A stretch of DNA of 13,699 nt from Pseudomonadota bacterium (lineage in GTDB: Bacteria > Pseudomonadota > Gammaproteobacteria > Steroidobacterales > Steroidobacteraceae): positions 1 through 13,699 of the forward strand of contig CANGMU010000043.1 in the NCBI GenBank assembly GCA_947454665.1, written 5' to 3'. Each line of letters begins with the position of its first letter. Positions within the stretch are counted from its first letter, which is position 1. The notes beneath the pieces were generated by a model. That model was not told the origin of the DNA. It saw only the letters and a program-made list of their open reading frames with translations, and ran no database searches. The position numbers and the translations under genes were made by a program. Of the stretch, positions 7,466-13,699 are shown piece by piece.

Positions 7466-9361
7466 ATGTTCCGATTGCGTTCCATTCTGACGGGCCTCGG
7501 CCTCGCAACCCTTGCGGCCGTTTCGGTCGCTGCCGTGCCGGCCGCGCGCAACCAGCCTTACGCGGGTGTGATCCAGGTCGAGGCGGACGTTACCGACATC
7601 CAGCATCGCCTCATCCGCGTGAAGGAGCGCCTGCCTGTCGTGGCCGGCAAGCTCACGCTGCTGTATCCGGAATGGCTGCCCGGCAACCATGCGCCGCGCG
7701 GTCCCATCGACCAGCTCTCGGGCCTCGTCATCAAGGCGGCGGGCAAGACCTTGCCGTGGCGTCGCGAGCCGACCGAGGTCTTTGCCTTCCACGTCGATGT
7801 GCCTTTGGGCGTTACGGAACTGGATATCCAGTTCGACGTCGCCACGCCAGTGACGAACAGTGAAGGTCGCGTGGTGTTCACGCCGTCGATGCTGAACCTG
7901 CAGTGGAACCAGGCCGTGCTGTACCCGGCCGGGCACTATGCGAGCGCGATTGGCGTCGAGGCGTCGGTCCGCCTGCCGGCCGGCTGGAAGCAGATGAGCG
8001 CGCTGCCGGTCGCGAAGGACGGCGACACGGTGCGCTTCGCACCGGTCTCGCTCGAACTGCTGGTCGATTCGCCGATTTTTGCCGGTGCGAACGCCGGCGC
8101 GCTGGACCTGGATCCGGGCGCGAAGGTGCCCGTGCGCGCGAATCTCTTTGCCGAGGACAAGGCGGATCTGGCTGCAACGACCGAACAGACCGGCTTCCTG
8201 CGCAACCTCATGCGTGAAGCCTATCTCGCACTCGGCACCCCGCATTTCGACCATTACGACTTCCTGCTCGGCTTGAGTGACTCGCTGGGCGGCATCGGCC
8301 TCGAGCACCATCGCTCGACGGAAATCACCTTGCCGCCGGCCTGGTTCAAGAGCTGGGATGACAACATCGGTCGTCGCGAAGTCATCGCGCACGAGCTGAC
8401 TCACTCCTGGAATGGCAAGTACCGCCGCCCTGCCGATCTGTGGACGCCGGATTTCCGCGTGCCGATGCAGGACACGCTGCTGTGGGTCTACGAGGGCATG
8501 ACGCAGTACTACGGCATGGTGCTGACGGCACGCTCGGGCCTGCTGCCCACGGAATTTTCGCGCGAGAACTTCGCCGTGACGGCGGCGATCTATGACGTGA
8601 AGCGTCCGGGCCGCAGCTGGCGGCCGCTGGTCGACACGACGCATCAGCCCATCGTGACTGCGCGCCGCCCCTTGTCCTGGACGAGCTGGCAGCGGACGGA
8701 GGATTACTACTCCGAATCCGCGCTGCTGTGGCTGGGCGTCGATGCGAAGCTGCGCGCGATGACGAACGGGGCCAGGAGCCTCGACAGTTTCGCGAACGCC
8801 TTCTTCGCCGCGCCGCCCAACCAGGGCATGGTGTCGACCTACAAGCTGGCCGATGTCATCAAGACACTGAATGACGTCGCGCCCTTCGACTGGCAGGGCT
8901 ATATCGATGCCCGTGTCTACCAGTCCTCGGCGCCGCTCGATGGGATCACCCATGCCGGCCTGAAGCTCGTCTACAACGACACACCCAATGCCGTGCTCAA
9001 GGCTTCCGAAAAGACGGGCAAGCACACGGACCTCAGCTATGGGCTGGGCATCACGGTCTCCAAGGATTCCGTGCTGTCGGAGGTCGTCTGGGAATCGCCG
9101 GCCTTCAAGGCCGGGCTCGTCCCGGGCATGACCGTCGTCGCGGTGAATGGCCGCGCGTATACGGGCGAGCTGCTCAAGGACGCGATCACGGCTGCCAAGG
9201 GCAGCGACGCCCCGATCGACCTGATCATGAAGCAGGGCGATCGCTACAAGACGGTCAAGCTCGATTACCGCGGTGGTCTGCGCTATCCGCATCTCGAGTC
9301 GATCGAGGGATCGACGGATGCCCTCGGCACGATCCTGAAGCCCAGGGCGGCGGTGAAGTAA
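7466..9361 (+). CDS. exported M61 family metallopeptidase with PDZ domain (glycyl aminopeptidase type)
   Basis: Zinc peptidase of family M61, probably periplasmic. The 631 residues start with a signal peptide: arginines at 3 and 5, a hydrophobic core at about 7-23, and likely cleavage near 26. A beta-rich N-terminal domain follows (about 30-200). The zinc site HELTH is at 309-313, with E310 as general base and E343 in WVYEGMTQYYG as the probable third zinc ligand. The YYSESALLWLGVDAKLR segment near 414-430 is typical of the family. A PDZ domain at about 525-600 (YGLGITV, ESPAFKAGLVPGM, AVNG) resembles substrate-recognition domains of exported proteases. The ATG at 7466 is preceded by AAGGGGG at 7452-7458, the strongest Shine-Dalgarno in this part of the window. 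It lies 61 bases after lpd, across a hairpin, and may form its own unit with the next gene. The substrate is unknown; some members prefer N-terminal glycine or alanine. Confidence 0.95.
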   Translation: MFRLRSILTGLGLATLAAVSVAAVPAARNQPYAGVIQVEADVTDIQHRLIRVKERLPVVAGKLTLLYPEWLPGNHAPRGPIDQLSGLVIKAAGKTLPWRREPTEVFAFHVDVPLGVTELDIQFDVATPVTNSEGRVVFTPSMLNLQWNQAVLYPAGHYASAIGVEASVRLPAGWKQMSALPVAKDGDTVRFAPVSLELLVDSPIFAGANAGALDLDPGAKVPVRANLFAEDKADLAATTEQTGFLRNLMREAYLALGTPHFDHYDFLLGLSDSLGGIGLEHHRSTEITLPPAWFKSWDDNIGRREVIAHELTHSWNGKYRRPADLWTPDFRVPMQDTLLWVYEGMTQYYGMVLTARSGLLPTEFSRENFAVTAAIYDVKRPGRSWRPLVDTTHQPIVTARRPLSWTSWQRTEDYYSESALLWLGVDAKLRAMTNGARSLDSFANAFFAAPPNQGMVSTYKLADVIKTLNDVAPFDWQGYIDARVYQSSAPLDGITHAGLKLVYNDTPNAVLKASEKTGKHTDLSYGLGITVSKDSVLSEVVWESPAFKAGLVPGMTVVAVNGRAYTGELLKDAITAAKGSDAPIDLIMKQGDRYKTVKLDYRGGLRYPHLESIEGSTDALGTILKPRAAVK

Positions 9362-9378
9362 GCGCATCGAAGGCCGAC

Positions 9379-10254
9379 GTGAAATCCAGGCAGTACAAGG
9401 TCGTCGACGTGTTCGGGATCCGGCCGCTGCAGGGCAATCCGGTGGCTGTCGTCCTGGACGCAGAGGATCTCGATACGGCGGCGATGCAGGCCATCGCCCG
9501 CTGGACCAACCTGTCCGAGACGACCTTCCTCTTGCCGCCGACGCGGGCCGACGCCGACTACCGGCTGCGCATCTTTACCCCAAGCGGCGAGTTGCCCTTC
9601 GCGGGGCATCCCACGCTGGGCAGCGCGCACGCTGCCCTGGAAGCGGGGCGCGTTTCGCCACGCGACGGACGGCTCGTCCAGGAATGTGGCGTTGGCCTGG
9701 TGGCACTGTCCGTGGAAGGCGAGGGCGATGCGCGTCGCCTTCGCCTGGTCTTGCCCCCTGCAAGGCTGTCGCCGCTTGATGCCGCCGATATCGACGAGCT
9801 CGAAGTCGTGCTGGGCCAGTCGATCCTGCGTGAGGCCGTGCCTGCGATCGTCGACGTCGGACCGCAGTGGATCATCGCGCAGCTTCCGACTGCGGCAGCT
9901 GTGTTGTCCTTGAAACCGGACTTCGCCCGTTCAGCATCCTTTGAACGCAGGCTCGGCGTCACTGGCATCACGGTCTTCGCGCGACACCCATCGGGTGATG
10001 CGGATATCGAGGTGCGGTCCTTCGCGCCGTCCTCGGGCGTGGACGAGGATCCCGTCTGTGGCAGTGGCAACGGCAGCGTGGCCGTGTTCCGTCGTGAACG
10101 GGGTTTGCTCCCGGCAGGGGATGTCGCCTATGCGGCGTCCCAGGGGCGGTGCGTCGGTCGTGATGGCCGGGTCGACGTGAGCGTCGATGCCGCCGGGGTG
10201 GTCAGTCTCGGCGGCGCCTGCATCACAGGCGTGGACGGCACCCTGCGCGGCTGA
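9379..10254 (+). CDS. PhzF family isomerase/epimerase
   Basis: Member of the PhzF (diaminopimelate epimerase-like) fold family, 291 residues, about the usual length. The N-terminal motif VVDVFGIRPLQGNPVAVVL (8-26) and the catalytic glutamate E47 in NLSETTFL are present. FAGHPT is at 74-79 and DPVCGSGNGSV at 224-234; both are the substrate-binding loops of the two pseudo-symmetric halves. No phenazine genes are nearby, so this is one of the many family members of unknown substrate rather than phenazine PhzF. The GTG start at 9379 has GAAGG five bases upstream (9369-9373) and lies 17 bases after the M61 stop, so the two genes are probably co-transcribed. Downstream is a perfect palindrome. The reaction is likely an isomerisation, but nothing here identifies the substrate. 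Confidence 0.93.
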   Translation: MKSRQYKVVDVFGIRPLQGNPVAVVLDAEDLDTAAMQAIARWTNLSETTFLLPPTRADADYRLRIFTPSGELPFAGHPTLGSAHAALEAGRVSPRDGRLVQECGVGLVALSVEGEGDARRLRLVLPPARLSPLDAADIDELEVVLGQSILREAVPAIVDVGPQWIIAQLPTAAAVLSLKPDFARSASFERRLGVTGITVFARHPSGDADIEVRSFAPSSGVDEDPVCGSGNGSVAVFRRERGLLPAGDVAYAASQGRCVGRDGRVDVSVDAAGVVSLGGACITGVDGTLRG

Positions 10255-10255
10255 C

Positions 10256-10273
10256 CGGCTTCATATGAAGCCG
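10256..10273. repeat. perfect 18-base palindrome between the phzF-like gene and the dikinase operon
   Basis: CGGCTTCATATGAAGCCG is identical to its reverse complement and begins two bases after the phzF-like stop. As RNA it would fold into a 7-bp stem with an AUAU loop; as DNA it could be a dimeric regulator site. No T-run follows, so a classical intrinsic terminator is not supported. It lies about 120 bases upstream of the -10 element of the next operon. Confidence 0.6.
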
Positions 10274-10392
10274 ACACCAGGACACGAAACCCAGGGCATG
10301 CCCCTCGCTTCCCCGCCGTGGCCCCGGAGCTGGCCCTGCGACGGTCCGTTCCGGCCCATATCCCCGCAGCGCTCGAATCCCTGCGCTGCGAG

Positions 10393-10398
10393 TACAAT
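10393..10398 (+). promoter_or_regulatory. -10 element of the probable promoter for the split dikinase operon
   Basis: TACAAT matches the sigma70 -10 consensus at 5 of 6 positions and lies about 80 bases before the ATG at 10483. The region 16 to 18 bases upstream (about 10369-10376) holds no good -35, which suggests a weak or activator-dependent promoter. No sigma54-type -24/-12 pair was found in the spacer 10255-10482. Confidence 0.4.
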
Positions 10399-10482
10399 TC
10401 CTGCGCCGACAGACGCGCCGACATCGCTCCGCGCTGCCTAGACTCGGCCAACACGCGACAACGATCGTGACGGGGGACTGAC

Positions 10483-12303
10483 ATGACTGCGACGGGTGAC
10501 AAGCGCGGCTTTCCGCTGCCGAGTTCGGTGAAGGTGATTCCGGGGACGGAGAAGGCCCAGGCGGCCTATCCGTACCACATCCAGTTCACGCCGGACGACG
10601 ACAAGAAGTTCTGGTTCTACAACTCGATGCACTTCCCCGAACCCATGTGCGCCTTCGACATGGTCACGGCGGAAGCCGCGTACTGCGCGCTGGGTGCTGC
10701 GAACACCCGCGTGCAATGCCTGCCGACGACGCTGGGCGTCGACCACCGCATCATCAACGGCCGCGTCTACATCGGCGGCAACGGCGTCACCGATCCGGCG
10801 GAGATCGAACGTCGCACGGTCGAGTTCCAGAAGCGCGCGTTCTATTACTACGCGAACTGGGAAACGCTCTACGACCAGTGGAAGCAGAAGATGCTGACCC
10901 TGATCCAGGACGCCCAGGCGCTGCCGAAGCCCTCGCTGCCGGAGTTCGAGCCGCTGGAACATGTGCACGCGGGCCGAGGCATCGCCTCGAACCACGACCT
11001 GCTGGTGACCTACCAGAAGACCCTCGAGGGGTACTTCCGGATGTGGCACCACCACTTCGAGTTCCTGCTGCTGGGTTATGGCGCCTACCTGACCTTCTTC
11101 GGCTTCTGCAAGAAGGCTTTCCCGGAGATCACGGACCAGACGATCGCGCGCATGGTCGCCGGTATCGAAGCGGAGATCTTCCGTCCGGACGATGAGCTGC
11201 GTCGCCTGGCGCGTCATGCGGTGGAGCTCAATATCGACCACCACTTCCAGGAAGGCGTGAAGTCGGACGAGGTCCTCGAATCGCTGCGCAAGGCAGGCGG
11301 CCCCGCGCATCGCTGGCTCGAGGAACTCGAGAAGGCGCGCGACCCCTGGTTCAACATCAACGTGGGCGACGGCTTCTACCATTACCACCGCGGCTGGAAC
11401 GACGACCTGTCGATGCCTTTCGCGGCGTTGCCGGAATACATGCGCCGTTCGCGCGCCGGCGAGTCGCTGGACCGCCAGGTCGGCAAGCTGCAGGCCGAGC
11501 GCGCGGAGCTCATCGCGGATTACCGTGAACTGCTCGCCACGGACGAGGAACGGGCCGCCTATGACCAGATGATCGGGCTCGCGCATCGCGTGTTCCCGTA
11601 CGTCGAGGGCCACAAGTTCTACTGCGAGCACTGGTACACGAACCTCTTCTTCAACAAGATCCGCGAATTCGGCGCGCTGCTGGCCGAGTCGGGTTTCTTC
11701 GCGAAGGAAGACGACGTCTTCCACCTGACGCACTACGAGCTGCAGGCCGCGATCATCGACCTGATGAACGCGTGGTCGACCGGTGCGCCGCCGCGCGGCC
11801 CCAACTACTGGCCGCCGATCGTCGCGGAGCGCAAGGCCGCGATCGCCGAGTGGTCCAAGCACCGCACGCCGGAGGCGCTCGGTCCGATCCCGGATGTCAT
11901 CGACGATCCGGCGATCGTCATGCTCTGGGGCATCACGCGCGAGACGCTCGACAACTGGCTCTCGGCCGGTGACGACAAGAACAGCAATGAGGTGCGTGGT
12001 TTCGCGGCCTCGATGGGCGTCGTCGAAGGCACGGCACGCATCGTGAAGTCGGTCGACGAGATCGGTCGGCTGCAGCCGGGCGACATCCTCGTCTGCCCGG
12101 TCACGAATCCGACCTGGGCGCCGATCTTCCAGAAGATCAAGGCGGCGGTGTCGGACATCGGCGGCTCGATGAGCCATGCGGCGATCGTCGCGCGTGAATA
12201 TGGTCTGCCGGCTGTCGTCGGCACGGGCAATGCCACGGCGAAGATCAAGGATGGCCAGCGCATTCGCGTCGACGGTGGCCGTGGCGTGGTGACGCTGCTG
12301 TGA
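10483..12303 (+). CDS. phosphohistidine-domain subunit of a split dikinase, phenylphosphate synthase alpha-like
   Basis: Large subunit of an ATP-dependent phosphotransferase related to PEP synthase. The 606 residues consist of a long N-terminal region (about 1-490) and a C-terminal PEP-utilising mobile domain (about 505-606). The phosphohistidine is H565 in GGSMSHAAIVAREYG, followed by LPAVVGTG. The PEP/pyruvate-binding barrel of PEP synthase and PPDK is absent. The N-terminal region instead has motifs that I associate with the phenylphosphate synthase alpha subunit: YPYHIQF (29-35), FWFYNSMHFPEP (43-54), GVDHRIING (85-93), WHHHFEFLLLGYGAY (188-202) and PPRGPNYWPP (436-445). In that enzyme the phosphorylated residue is, as I recall, His569, close to H565 here. 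The N-terminal region probably binds the acceptor, whose identity is unknown. The ATG at 10483 has GGGGGA (10471-10476 area) six bases upstream. The stop overlaps the next gene by 4 bases. Confidence 0.85.
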   Translation: MTATGDKRGFPLPSSVKVIPGTEKAQAAYPYHIQFTPDDDKKFWFYNSMHFPEPMCAFDMVTAEAAYCALGAANTRVQCLPTTLGVDHRIINGRVYIGGNGVTDPAEIERRTVEFQKRAFYYYANWETLYDQWKQKMLTLIQDAQALPKPSLPEFEPLEHVHAGRGIASNHDLLVTYQKTLEGYFRMWHHHFEFLLLGYGAYLTFFGFCKKAFPEITDQTIARMVAGIEAEIFRPDDELRRLARHAVELNIDHHFQEGVKSDEVLESLRKAGGPAHRWLEELEKARDPWFNINVGDGFYHYHRGWNDDLSMPFAALPEYMRRSRAGESLDRQVGKLQAERAELIADYRELLATDEERAAYDQMIGLAHRVFPYVEGHKFYCEHWYTNLFFNKIREFGALLAESGFFAKEDDVFHLTHYELQAAIIDLMNAWSTGAPPRGPNYWPPIVAERKAAIAEWSKHRTPEALGPIPDVIDDPAIVMLWGITRETLDNWLSAGDDKNSNEVRGFAASMGVVEGTARIVKSVDEIGRLQPGDILVCPVTNPTWAPIFQKIKAAVSDIGGSMSHAAIVAREYGLPAVVGTGNATAKIKDGQRIRVDGGRGVVTLL

Positions 12304-13349
12304 CATCGCGTCACATCAGTGTTTTCGCCGACCTCACGCTCGAGGATCGGCCTGCAGTCGGTGGCAAGGGCGGCAGCCTCGGCGAGCTCACGCGCGCCGG
12401 CATCGACGTGCCACCGGGCTTCGTCGTCCGCACGGAATCCTTCGAGCACTTCATCCAGGCGCTGGAGCGCGAGGCGCCGGTACGCGCCCGTGTCGAGGCG
12501 CTGGCGGCGGACGACCTCGATGCAATCGGCGTCGTGTCGCGTGAACTGCGCGCACGCATCGAAGCGGCCGAACTTCCCGCGGATCTCAAGGCCGAGATCC
12601 TCACCGCGCGGGATGCGCTCGCGCCGGCCGGTCAGTCACCCATCGTTGCCGTGCGTTCCTCGGCGACGACCGAAGACGCCGTCGATGCGAGCTTCGCGGG
12701 CCTGCAGGACACCTACCTCTGGGTCATGGATCCGGAAGACATGCTGCGCAAGATCCGCAGCTGCTGGGCCAGCCTCTATTCGGTCGAGTCGGTGAGCTAC
12801 CGCCGTCGCCAGGGCTTCCCCGAAGCGCAGGTCGCGATGGCGGTCGTCGTGCAGGTGATGGTCGATGCGCGCACCGCGGGCGTGATGTTCACGCGCAGCC
12901 CGACGACGGGCGACCGCTCGGTCATCACCATCGAAGGCGCCTGGGGGCTGGGTTCCGCCGTCGTCGGGGGCGAAGTCACGCCGGACCGCTGGGTCGTCGG
13001 CAAGATCACCGGCGAGATCCCGGTGCGCGACATCTCTGACAAGGCGATCCGTCATTCGCCGGCTGCAGGTGGTGGCATCGAGGACGTGCACGTCGAGGAC
13101 GACAAGCGCCGCGAGCCCTGCCTGAGCGACGAAGAACTGCAGGGCCTGCGCACGATCGCGCGCAAGGTCGAACGTCATTACGGCAGGCCGCAGGACATCG
13201 AGTGGGCGATCGATCGCCACACGAACAAGATCCTGCTGCTGCAGAGCCGGCCTGAAACGGTCTGGTCGAACAAGGAAGCGGTGCCTGCGGCCACGAAGGC
13301 CGAGGACCCGCTGTTGCACGTCATGTCGATTTTCGGGGGACGCAAGTGA
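12300..13349 (+). CDS. ATP-grasp PEP/pyruvate-binding domain protein, phenylphosphate synthase beta-like
   Basis: ATP-binding subunit of the split dikinase. The 349 residues form a stand-alone PPDK N-terminal (ATP-grasp) domain that would transfer a phosphoryl group from ATP to H565 of the upstream protein. Visible motifs are VGGKGGSLGEL (20-30), VPPGFVV (37-43), VRSSATTED (118-126), FAGLQDTYLWV (132-142), MFTRSPTTGDRS (196-207), QDIEWAI (298-304) and LQSRPET (314-320), all in the order found in PEP synthase. The length fits the roughly 40-kDa beta subunit of phenylphosphate synthase. The GTG at 12300 overlaps the preceding TGA as GTGA, and only a weak GGTG lies upstream, so translation probably depends on coupling. 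The stop at 13347 overlaps the next start in the same way. A housekeeping PEP synthase is excluded because the His and barrel domains are not fused to it. Confidence 0.88.
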   Translation: MTSRHISVFADLTLEDRPAVGGKGGSLGELTRAGIDVPPGFVVRTESFEHFIQALEREAPVRARVEALAADDLDAIGVVSRELRARIEAAELPADLKAEILTARDALAPAGQSPIVAVRSSATTEDAVDASFAGLQDTYLWVMDPEDMLRKIRSCWASLYSVESVSYRRRQGFPEAQVAMAVVVQVMVDARTAGVMFTRSPTTGDRSVITIEGAWGLGSAVVGGEVTPDRWVVGKITGEIPVRDISDKAIRHSPAAGGGIEDVHVEDDKRREPCLSDEELQGLRTIARKVERHYGRPQDIEWAIDRHTNKILLLQSRPETVWSNKEAVPAATKAEDPLLHVMSIFGGRK

Positions 13350-13699
13350 GCCTGACCGCCGCGGACATCCAGGAGATCATGCGCCTCGTCGAGGCCTCGC
13401 ATTTCGACGAGCTCGAGCTCGAGACCGGCGGCACGAAGATCGTGTTGCGCCGGGGTGCGGCGGTGGCCGCCGCGCCGATCGTCACGACGGCCGTTGCGAT
13501 GGCGCCCGTGGCCGCTTCGGTTGCCGCTGCGCCCGCCATAGCCGCGGTCCAGCCCGTGACGCCAGCTCCTGCGGCGGCATCGTCCGCCGGCGGCGAAGCC
13601 GTCACCGCGCCGATGCTCGGCACCTTCTACCGCCAGCCGAAGCCGGGTGCGCCGCCCTTCATCGAAGTTGGCATGCCGGTCGAGGCCGATACGGTCATC
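13346..13699 (+). CDS. AccB-like biotin carboxyl carrier protein (3' end cut by window edge)
   Basis: Biotin carrier of a biotin-dependent carboxylase; the first 118 residues are visible. The N-terminal segment (about 3-36, LTAADIQEIMRLVEASHFDE then LELETGGTKIVLRRG) resembles the AccB N-terminal helix and strand. An Ala-Pro-Val-rich linker covers about 37-80, and the biotinyl domain starts near 82 with VTAPMLGTFYRQPKPGAPPF. The biotinylated lysine (EAMKM-type motif) would lie just beyond the right edge, so it is not confirmed. The GTG at 13346 overlaps the preceding TGA by 4 bases, with GGGGGA five bases upstream (13335-13340). In most genomes accB is followed by accC; here it follows a dikinase pair instead. 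It may therefore be a second, pathway-specific carrier rather than the acetyl-CoA carboxylase one; its downstream neighbours would decide this. Confidence 0.85.
   Translation, partial: MSLTAADIQEIMRLVEASHFDELELETGGTKIVLRRGAAVAAAPIVTTAVAMAPVAASVAAAPAIAAVQPVTPAPAAASSAGGEAVTAPMLGTFYRQPKPGAPPFIEVGMPVEADTVI

Noticed and set aside
7247..9367. A 706-codon open frame on the minus strand opposite the M61 gene
   Set aside because: Same reason: Arg/His-rich shadow of a well-supported gene, with no recognisable motif.
9379..10254. Phenazine biosynthesis gene
   Set aside because: The family is PhzF, but no other phz genes are present and most family members are not in phenazine pathways.
10265..10441. 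A short open frame beginning in the palindrome upstream of the dikinase operon
   Set aside because: No ribosome binding site, Pro/Ser-rich composition without family features, and it crosses the probable promoter.
10483..13349. Housekeeping PEP synthase or PPDK broken by a frameshift
   Set aside because: The domain order is His domain then ATP-grasp in separate genes, the reverse of PEP synthase, and the C-terminal barrel is absent. Both genes have clean starts and stops with a GTGA overlap, so this is a natural two-subunit enzyme.

Overview
The window is GC-rich, densely packed bacterial DNA, with nine protein genes and almost no non-coding space. The E1 chain is the 887-residue homodimeric AceE type. 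The E3 gene carries an N-terminal lipoyl domain, and five of the nine genes start with GTG. Together with the protein sequences, this suggests a high-GC proteobacterium, most likely a gammaproteobacterium of the Xanthomonadales/Nevskiales/Steroidobacterales kind. The sequence alone does not fix the genus. No tRNA, rRNA, CRISPR array, insertion sequence or phage gene was seen.

Layout. (1) 1-1179, minus strand: an M17 leucyl aminopeptidase-family gene that runs off the left edge. (2) 1180-1348: a divergent intergenic region with a plausible sigma70 promoter for the pyruvate dehydrogenase operon. (3) 1349-7404, plus strand: aceE, aceF and lpd, the three catalytic chains of the pyruvate dehydrogenase complex. 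They are tightly spaced, and aceF and lpd overlap by 4 bases. (4) 7415-7444: a strong GC hairpin, followed by an exported M61 (glycyl aminopeptidase-type) metallopeptidase with a PDZ domain. A PhzF-family isomerase/epimerase gene follows 17 bases later. (5) 10255-10482: a 228-base spacer with a perfect 18-base palindrome and a good -10 element. (6) 10483 to the right edge: a second tightly coupled operon. It holds a large protein with a C-terminal phosphohistidine domain, a separate ATP-grasp (PEP/pyruvate-binding type) protein, and the start of an AccB-like biotin carboxyl carrier protein. Both junctions are 4-base GTGA overlaps.

How the genes work together. AceE, AceF and Lpd convert pyruvate to acetyl-CoA. 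The last operon is the most interesting part. The first two proteins together make a split dikinase that lacks the pyruvate-binding barrel of PEP synthase and PPDK. Their sizes, domain order and motifs fit the alpha and beta subunits of phenylphosphate synthase, which uses ATP to phosphorylate phenol before carboxylation. Here they are coupled translationally to a biotin carrier. This suggests, as inference only, a system that activates a phenol, enol or ketone by phosphorylation and carboxylates it with biotin-bound CO2. The genes that would decide this lie beyond the right edge.
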